Positions 25,342 through 29,792 of a stretch of DNA of 29,792 nucleotides are shown here, piece after piece. The position numbers and the translations under genes are program-made. The notes under the pieces were generated by a model, which saw only the letters and a list, made by a program, of their open reading frames with translations, was not told where the DNA came from and searched no databases. Source of the DNA: JACQAI01 sp035507915 (GTDB taxonomy: Bacteria > Pseudomonadota > Alphaproteobacteria > Elsterales > Elsteraceae); the NCBI GenBank assembly GCA_035507915.1, contig DATJNS010000073.1:1-29792 (forward strand). The letters run 5' to 3'. Position 1 is the stretch's first letter; every line of letters starts with the position of its first letter.

Positions 25342-25725
25342 ATGAGCTATCGTCCGAACGACCCGCGGTCCAAGCTCGGTCGCCAGCTGCTGCGCGATCT
25401 GGGCGAGCGCGAGACACCGGAGCGGCGCACCGGGCCGCGCTTCCTCGCACCGACGCTCGACGTCAAGCTCGACCGCAAGATCTACCAGACCGTCGACTGG
25501 GGGCTGGGCGCGCTGGTGGTCGGCAACTACGACGGCGATCCGAAGCCCGACACCAAGATGACGATCGTGCTGTCGCGCGAGAAGGATCCCGAGACCACAC
25601 ACACGGCGACCGCGCGCGTGATCCGGGTCGACAAGAAGAAGCGCCTGTTGACCTTGCAGTTCCTCGAGGTCGGCAAAGGCATGCTGAGCTGGCTCGGCGA
25701 CCTGCAGATGCACGGGGACGCCTGA
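25342..25725 (+). CDS. PilZ-like domain protein with degenerate c-di-GMP motif
   Basis: A 127-residue cytoplasmic protein with no signal or membrane helix. ERRTGPRF (about residues 27-34) resembles the RxxxR motif that opens PilZ c-di-GMP-binding domains. It is followed by a beta-rich stretch TLDVKLDRKIYQTVDWGLGALVV, where DWGLGA would take the place of D/N-x-S-x-x-G but lacks the Ser and has Ala at the last Gly. Further strands MTIVLSRE, TATARVIRVDKKKRLLTLQFLEV fit a six-stranded barrel. I therefore call it PilZ-like by shape; binding of c-di-GMP is doubtful. The start is ATG at 25342. It is followed by the CoA-transferase after 22 bases, probably in one unit. Confidence 0.6.
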   Translation: MSYRPNDPRSKLGRQLLRDLGERETPERRTGPRFLAPTLDVKLDRKIYQTVDWGLGALVVGNYDGDPKPDTKMTIVLSREKDPETTHTATARVIRVDKKKRLLTLQFLEVGKGMLSWLGDLQMHGDA

Positions 25726-25747
25726 CGCCGCCCCAGCCGATGCCCCG

Positions 25748-26968
25748 ATGACCGACGCGACACCACGGCCGTCGGGCCCGCTCGCCGGCGTGACGGTGAT
25801 CGACCTCACCGCCGTCCTGCTCGGCCCGTACGCCACCCAGATCCTCGCCGATCTCGGCGCCGACGTGATCAAGATCGAGCCGCCCGAGGGCGACATCGCG
25901 CGCGCCGCCGGCGTCGCGCGCCATCCCGGCATGGGCTCGCTGCATCTCGCGATCAACCGCAACAAGCGCTCGGTCGTGCTCGACCTGAAGCAACCCGCCG
26001 GCGCCGGCGTGCTGCGCCGGCTGCTCGAGCGCGCCGACGTGATGATCCACAACATGCGCGCGGCCGCGATCGCGCGGCTCGGTTTCGACTACGAGGCGGT
26101 GCGCGCCGTCAATCCGCGCATCGTCTACTGCGCCGCCTACGGCTTCGGCGAGCGCGGCCCCTATCGCGACTATCCGGCGTATGACGACCTGATCCAGGCG
26201 CGCTCGGGCATCGCCGCGCTCGAGCACACCCAGTCGCCGGCGCCGCATTTCGCGCCGACCCTGATCGCCGACAAGACGGTCGGCCTGACCGCGCTCTACG
26301 CCGTGCTGGCGGCGCTGTTCCATCGCGAGCGCCGCGGCGCCGGCCAGGCGATCGAGGTGCCGATGTTCGAGACCATGGTGGCCTTCACCTTGACGGAGCA
26401 TCTCGGCGGCCTGACCTTCGAGCCGCCGCTCGGCCCGGCCGGCTACGCGCGCGTGCTGTCGCGCGACCGGCGGCCCCACCGCACGACCGACGGGCACGTC
26501 GCGATCCTGCCCTACACGACCCGGCACTGGCGCGAGTTCTTCGCGCTCGCCGGTCGGCCGGAGCTCGCAGACGATCCGCGGATCGCCGATCCGACGACGC
26601 GCAACCGCCACGTCGGCGAGCTCTACGCGCTGGTCGCCGAGCTGGTTGCGACGCGACCGACCGCGTTCTGGCTCGACGCCTGCCAACGCGCCGACATCCC
26701 GGCGGCGCCGGTCAACCCGCTCGAGGCGCTGCCCGGCGATCCGCATCTCGCCGCGGTCGGGCTGTTCGCCGCGACCGAGCATCCGAGCGAGGGCGCGATC
26801 CGCGAGATGCGCCCGCCGGTGGGTTTCAGCGCGACGCCCACCAGCCTGCGTCGCCCCGCGCCGCGCCTCGGCGCCGACACCGCCGAGGTGCTGCGCGAAC
26901 ATGGCTACGACGACACCGCGATCGCCGATCTCGCGCGCCAGGGCGCGATCGGTTTGGGCGAGGCGTAG
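25748..26968 (+). CDS. Family III CoA-transferase (CaiB/BaiF)
   Basis: Moves CoA between carboxylic acids through an aspartyl intermediate. The N-terminus has PLAGVTVIDLTAVLLGPYATQ, then LADLGADVIKIEPP, NRNKRSVVLDLK and VMIHNMR, all typical of the family. GERGPYRDYPAYDDLIQARSG places the catalytic residue at about Asp146 (Asp-x3-Gln spacing). The 406-residue length is normal. The start is ATG at 25748. Substrates cannot be assigned; formyl-CoA, carnitine, succinyl-CoA:malate or -mesaconate types share these motifs. No neighbouring acyl-CoA gene helps, apart from the distant thioesterases. Confidence 0.9.
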   Translation: MTDATPRPSGPLAGVTVIDLTAVLLGPYATQILADLGADVIKIEPPEGDIARAAGVARHPGMGSLHLAINRNKRSVVLDLKQPAGAGVLRRLLERADVMIHNMRAAAIARLGFDYEAVRAVNPRIVYCAAYGFGERGPYRDYPAYDDLIQARSGIAALEHTQSPAPHFAPTLIADKTVGLTALYAVLAALFHRERRGAGQAIEVPMFETMVAFTLTEHLGGLTFEPPLGPAGYARVLSRDRRPHRTTDGHVAILPYTTRHWREFFALAGRPELADDPRIADPTTRNRHVGELYALVAELVATRPTAFWLDACQRADIPAAPVNPLEALPGDPHLAAVGLFAATEHPSEGAIREMRPPVGFSATPTSLRRPAPRLGADTAEVLREHGYDDTAIADLARQGAIGLGEA

Positions 26969-27039
26969 GGCGCTCTCTCCCACCTCTCCTCATTCTCAAC
27001 CGTCATTTGACAACTAGGTCAGGCTGCGAGTCCGCAATC

Positions 27040-28077
27040 TCACACGACCGGCGCCCACAGCACGTCGTCGATGCGCTCGGCGCCGCATGCGAGCATGACG
27101 AGGCGGTCGACGCCGAGCGCGATGCCGGCCGAGTCCGGGAAGCCGGCGCCGAGCGCGGCGAGAAAATCCTCGTCGATCGGGTAGCGCTCGCCGTAGAGGC
27201 GCTGCTTCCTCGCGAGATCGGCCTCGAAGCGGCGGCGCTGCTCGGCCGGGTCGGTCAGCTCGCTGAAGGCGTTGGCGAGCTCGAGGCCGGCGACGTAGAG
27301 CTCGAAGCGCTCGGCGACGCGCGGATCGCGCGGGCTCGGGCGCGCCAGCGCCGCCATGCTGATCGGGTAATCGGCCAGCACGGTCGGTGTCGGCGTCCCG
27401 AGCGCGGGCTCGATGCGCTCGAGGAAGATGCGGAAGAACAGGCTCTCCCAGTCGTCGCCGTCGTGCGCCGCGATGCCGACCTCGGCAGCCGCGCGCGCCA
27501 GCCGCGCGACCTCCGGCGCCCGCGGATCCGGCGCGGTGGCCATCAGGTCGATGCCGGCATGGCGCGTGAACGCGTCGGCCACGGTCAGGCGCTGCCACGT
27601 GCCGCGCGGATCGCTGGCACGCCCGCCCCAGCGCAGCTCGGTCGCGCCGGCGGCGTCGGCGCAGGCGACCAGCAGCGCCGTGCAGTCGTCCATCAGGGCG
27701 CGGTAGTCGCTGCCGGCGCGGTACCACTCCAGCATGGTGAACTCGGGATGGTGGGTCGCCGAGCGCTCGCCGTCGCGAAACACCCGCGCGAGCTGGAAGA
27801 TGCGCGGCTCGCCGGCGGCCAAGAGCTTCTTCATGGCGAACTCGGGCGAGGTGTGGAGGTAGCGCAGAGCGGCCGCGCCCGCGGGGTCGCGCAGGGTCAC
27901 GGCGCAGGCGTGCAGGTGCGGCTCGAGACCGGGCGAGACCTGCAGCGCCGGGGTCTCGACCTCGACGAAGTCGCGCGCCGCGAAGAAGCCGCGGATCGCC
28001 GCGAGCACCCGCGCGCGCACCGTCAGGTTGGCGCGCCGGCGCGCCAGCGCGTCGGGATGCCACCAAGGCGCCGTCAC
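27040..28077 (-). CDS. epmA: EF-P (R)-beta-lysine ligase EpmA (PoxA/GenX)
   Basis: A shortened lysyl-tRNA synthetase paralogue that attaches beta-lysine to EF-P. Class II synthetase motifs are present: HTSPEFAMKKLL (about residues 75-86), motif 2 RVFRDGERSATHHPEFTMLEWY (98-119) and motif 3 GIALGVDRLVML near the C-terminus. The N-terminal anticodon-binding domain of LysRS is missing, and the 345-residue length matches EpmA (325 in E. coli), not LysS (about 500). The start is GTG at 28077, with GAGG nine bases upstream. It is divergent from efp, its substrate gene, only 114 bases away. epmB, which makes the beta-lysine, is not in the window. Confidence 0.93.
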   Translation of the reverse strand: MTAPWWHPDALARRRANLTVRARVLAAIRGFFAARDFVEVETPALQVSPGLEPHLHACAVTLRDPAGAAALRYLHTSPEFAMKKLLAAGEPRIFQLARVFRDGERSATHHPEFTMLEWYRAGSDYRALMDDCTALLVACADAAGATELRWGGRASDPRGTWQRLTVADAFTRHAGIDLMATAPDPRAPEVARLARAAAEVGIAAHDGDDWESLFFRIFLERIEPALGTPTPTVLADYPISMAALARPSPRDPRVAERFELYVAGLELANAFSELTDPAEQRRRFEADLARKQRLYGERYPIDEDFLAALGAGFPDSAGIALGVDRLVMLACGAERIDDVLWAPVV

Positions 28078-28115
28078 GTCCGCGCGCCTCGTCCGTTCAT
28101 GAGCCGGAAGCCGCG

Positions 28116-28144
28116 TTGATCGGGGTGATCCAAGCTGATAGGGT
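28116..28144 (+). promoter_or_regulatory. Predicted efp promoter
   Basis: TTGATC (28116-28121) and TAGGGT (28139-28144), 17 bases apart, in the gap between epmA and efp. The leader would be about 40 bases. The hexamers are moderate matches. Confidence 0.4.
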
Positions 28145-28191
28145 CTCGCCCGCTTTACCGGTCAAGGTCAAGAAATCCCACGGAATTCACG

Positions 28192-28758
28192 ATGAAGATC
28201 AACGCCAACGAGTTGCGCGCCGGCAATGTCATGGAGTTTCGCGGCAAGCTGTGGGCGGTCGCCAAGGCGCAGCATATCACGCCCGGCAAGGGCGGCGCGT
28301 TCGTCCAGGTCGAGATGCGCGACGTGCGCGACGGCACCAAGCTGAACGAGCGCTTCCGCTCCGGCGAGACGGTCGAGCGCGTGCGCATCGACGACCACGA
28401 CTACCAGTTCCTCTACGGCGACGAGCACACCCTCACCTTCATGGACGAGCAGACCTTCGAGCAGATCAGCGTCGATCGCACGCTGGTCGGCGACGCCGCC
28501 GGGTTCCTGCAGGACGGCATGAAGGTGATCATCTCGAGCTACGAGGGCGCGCCGGTCAGCGTCGAGCTGCCGGCGACCGTGACGCTCCAGATCGTCGAGG
28601 CCGATCCGGTGGTGAAGGGCCAGACCGCGTCGTCGTCCTACAAGCCGGCGAAGCTCGAGAACGGCATGCGCGTGATGGTGCCGCCGCACATCGAATCCGG
28701 CACGCGGATCGTCGTCAACACCGCCGACGGCTCGTACGTGGAGCGCGCCAAGAGCTAG
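28192..28758 (+). CDS. efp: Translation elongation factor P
   Basis: Binds ribosomes stalled on consecutive prolines and restores peptide bond formation. The three beta-barrel domains are recognisable: MKINANELRAGNVMEFRGKLW, then the modification loop ITPGKGGAFVQVEMRD with Lys33 in the place of the modified Lys34 of E. coli EF-P. Next come FLYGDEHTLTFMDEQTFEQI and the C-terminal VTLQIVEADPVVKGQTA with RIVVNTADGSYVERAKS. The 188-residue length is exact for the family. The start is ATG at 28192 with GGA upstream. The pairing with epmA indicates beta-lysylation rather than the rhamnosylation or 5-aminopentanol types. Confidence 0.97.
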   Translation: MKINANELRAGNVMEFRGKLWAVAKAQHITPGKGGAFVQVEMRDVRDGTKLNERFRSGETVERVRIDDHDYQFLYGDEHTLTFMDEQTFEQISVDRTLVGDAAGFLQDGMKVIISSYEGAPVSVELPATVTLQIVEADPVVKGQTASSSYKPAKLENGMRVMVPPHIESGTRIVVNTADGSYVERAKS

Positions 28759-28803
28759 GCCGCCGCCCTAATACCGCCGCATTGCCCGCCCACGGTCGAG
28801 GAC

Positions 28804-29619
28804 ATGGCGCTCCGCTCCGCAACCATCAACGTCATGGTCAAGGCCGCCCAGAAAGCGGCGCGCGGGCTGATCCGCGACTTCGGCGAGGTCGAGCAGCTGC
28901 AGGTGTCCCAGAAGGGACCGGCCGATTTCGTCTCGACCGCCGATCTGCAGGCCGAGCGCACCTTGCGACAGGAGCTCAAGAAGGCGCGGCCGGAGTTCGG
29001 TCTCCTGATGGAGGAGGGCACCGTCGAGACGGGCACCGACCCGCGGCACCGCTGGATCGTCGATCCGCTCGACGGCACGCTCAATTTCCTGCACGGCCTA
29101 CCGCATTTCGCCATCTCGATCGGGCTCGAGCGCGACGGCGAGATCGTCGCCGGCGTGGTCTACGACCCGATCAAGGACGAGATGTTCTGGGCCGAGCGCG
29201 GCGCCGGCACCTATGTCAACGACCGCCGCCTGCGGGTGTCGGCACGCCGCGAACTCGGCCAGGCCGTGATCGCGACCGGCATGCCCAATCGCGGCCGGCC
29301 CGAGCACACGGCCTACCTCGCCATGCTGTCCGCCGTGATGGCGGAGACTGCGGGAATTCGCCGCTTCGGCGCCGCGGCGCTCGACCTCGCCTACGTTGCG
29401 GCCGGCCGTTATGATGGTTATTTCGAGACCGGCTTGTCGCCCTGGGACATCGCTGCCGGCATTCTCCTGGTGCGCGAAGCCGGTGGTTACGTCTCCGAGA
29501 TCGCCGGCGGTCACCACATGCTGCAATCGGGCAGCATCCTGGCGGGCAACGACCACCTGCACCTCCCGCTCGGCTCGGTGCTGCGCGGAGCAGGCCAGGT
29601 CAAGCGCGCCGCGGTATAA
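28804..29619 (+). CDS. suhB: Inositol monophosphatase family protein (SuhB type)
   Basis: Magnesium-dependent sugar phosphatase; in E. coli SuhB also takes part in rRNA transcription antitermination. Metal ligands are visible in MEEG (Glu70-Glu71), DPLDGTLNFLHG (Asp87, Asp90) and SPWDIAAG (Asp215). The N-terminal sequence through FGEVEQLQVSQKGPADFVSTAD is that of alphaproteobacterial SuhB, which supports the ATG at 28804 although the GAGGAC lies very close to it. The 271-residue length is normal. It follows efp by 45 bases. Whether it acts on inositol-1-phosphate or another substrate is not shown by the sequence. Confidence 0.92.
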   Translation: MALRSATINVMVKAAQKAARGLIRDFGEVEQLQVSQKGPADFVSTADLQAERTLRQELKKARPEFGLLMEEGTVETGTDPRHRWIVDPLDGTLNFLHGLPHFAISIGLERDGEIVAGVVYDPIKDEMFWAERGAGTYVNDRRLRVSARRELGQAVIATGMPNRGRPEHTAYLAMLSAVMAETAGIRRFGAAALDLAYVAAGRYDGYFETGLSPWDIAAGILLVREAGGYVSEIAGGHHMLQSGSILAGNDHLHLPLGSVLRGAGQVKRAAV

Positions 29620-29649
29620 GGCGCCAATCCGGAGGGAGCGCGGATCGTC

Positions 29650-29792
29650 ATGACGTGGTTGTCCGAAACGGGGCGCCCCAAGCCCCTCCTGCCGATGACG
29701 GCGACCCTGAGGGCGGCGGCCGGCCTGGCAGCGCTCGGCGTCGCAGTGCTCGCGACACCCGGCGTCGCCCAAGTGGTGATCAGCAACCAGAA
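29650..29792 (+). CDS. Start of a secreted protein, cut by window edge
   Basis: The first 47 codons only. A ribosome site GGAGGGAG (about 29631) precedes the ATG at 29650. The peptide has a long, basic N-region, a hydrophobic core (LAALGVAVLA) and a TPGVAQ cleavage site, a standard Sec signal peptide, followed by VVISNQ. There is no lipobox. The mature part is beyond the window, so the family cannot be told. The gene starts 30 bases after suhB and is probably co-transcribed. Confidence 0.7.
   Translation, partial: MTWLSETGRPKPLLPMTATLRAAAGLAALGVAVLATPGVAQVVISNQ

Noticed and set aside
26969..27039. Bidirectional terminator between the converging CoA-transferase and epmA genes
   Set aside because: The 71 bases contain no inverted repeat with a T tract.

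Overview
The window is a GC-rich stretch of an alphaproteobacterial chromosome. Protein sequences and gene order (yebC-ruvCAB-ybgC-tolQRAB-pal-cpoB-tilS-ftsH-folP-glmM; zapA-6S RNA-fau; class I fba followed by thiE) point to a member of or near the Rhodospirillales. I cannot name a genus. Coding density is very high, no gap between genes exceeds 300 bases, and I see no tRNA, rRNA, insertion sequence, prophage, CRISPR array or compositional island.

Left part (1-19283) lies entirely on the minus strand. Reading with transcription: a coiled-coil protein, zapA (cell division), 6S RNA, fau (folate salvage) and a YmdB-type metallophosphoesterase; then yebC-ruvC-ruvA-ruvB (recombination) running with tiny overlaps into ybgC-tolQ-tolR-tolA-tolB (envelope constriction). 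pal has its own predicted promoter overlapping the tolB stop and is followed by a strong rho-independent terminator. A new unit then starts with cpoB and runs through tilS (tRNA-Ile lysidine synthetase), ftsH (membrane protease), folP and glmM, thiD, a hot-dog thioesterase and an MFS transporter cut by the window edge.

Right part (19422-29792) is on the plus strand except epmA. It starts with a central-carbon cluster (tkt, gap, a 134-residue unknown protein, class I fba) and thiE. No pgk lies between gap and fba. Two adjacent perfect inverted repeats sit just upstream of fba. Next come an unknown lipoprotein, a PilZ-like protein with degenerate c-di-GMP motifs and a family III CoA-transferase. 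epmA (minus) is divergent from efp (plus), so the EF-P modification ligase and its substrate are paired. A SuhB-type inositol monophosphatase and the start of a secreted protein close the window.

The window is mostly conserved housekeeping DNA and I did not find a clear new multi-gene system. The best leads are the unknown protein in the gap-fba cluster with its paired palindromes, a TolA carrying runs of 9 and 13 prolines (a probable EF-P-dependent protein, with efp/epmA in the same window), the degenerate PilZ protein and the unknown lipoprotein.
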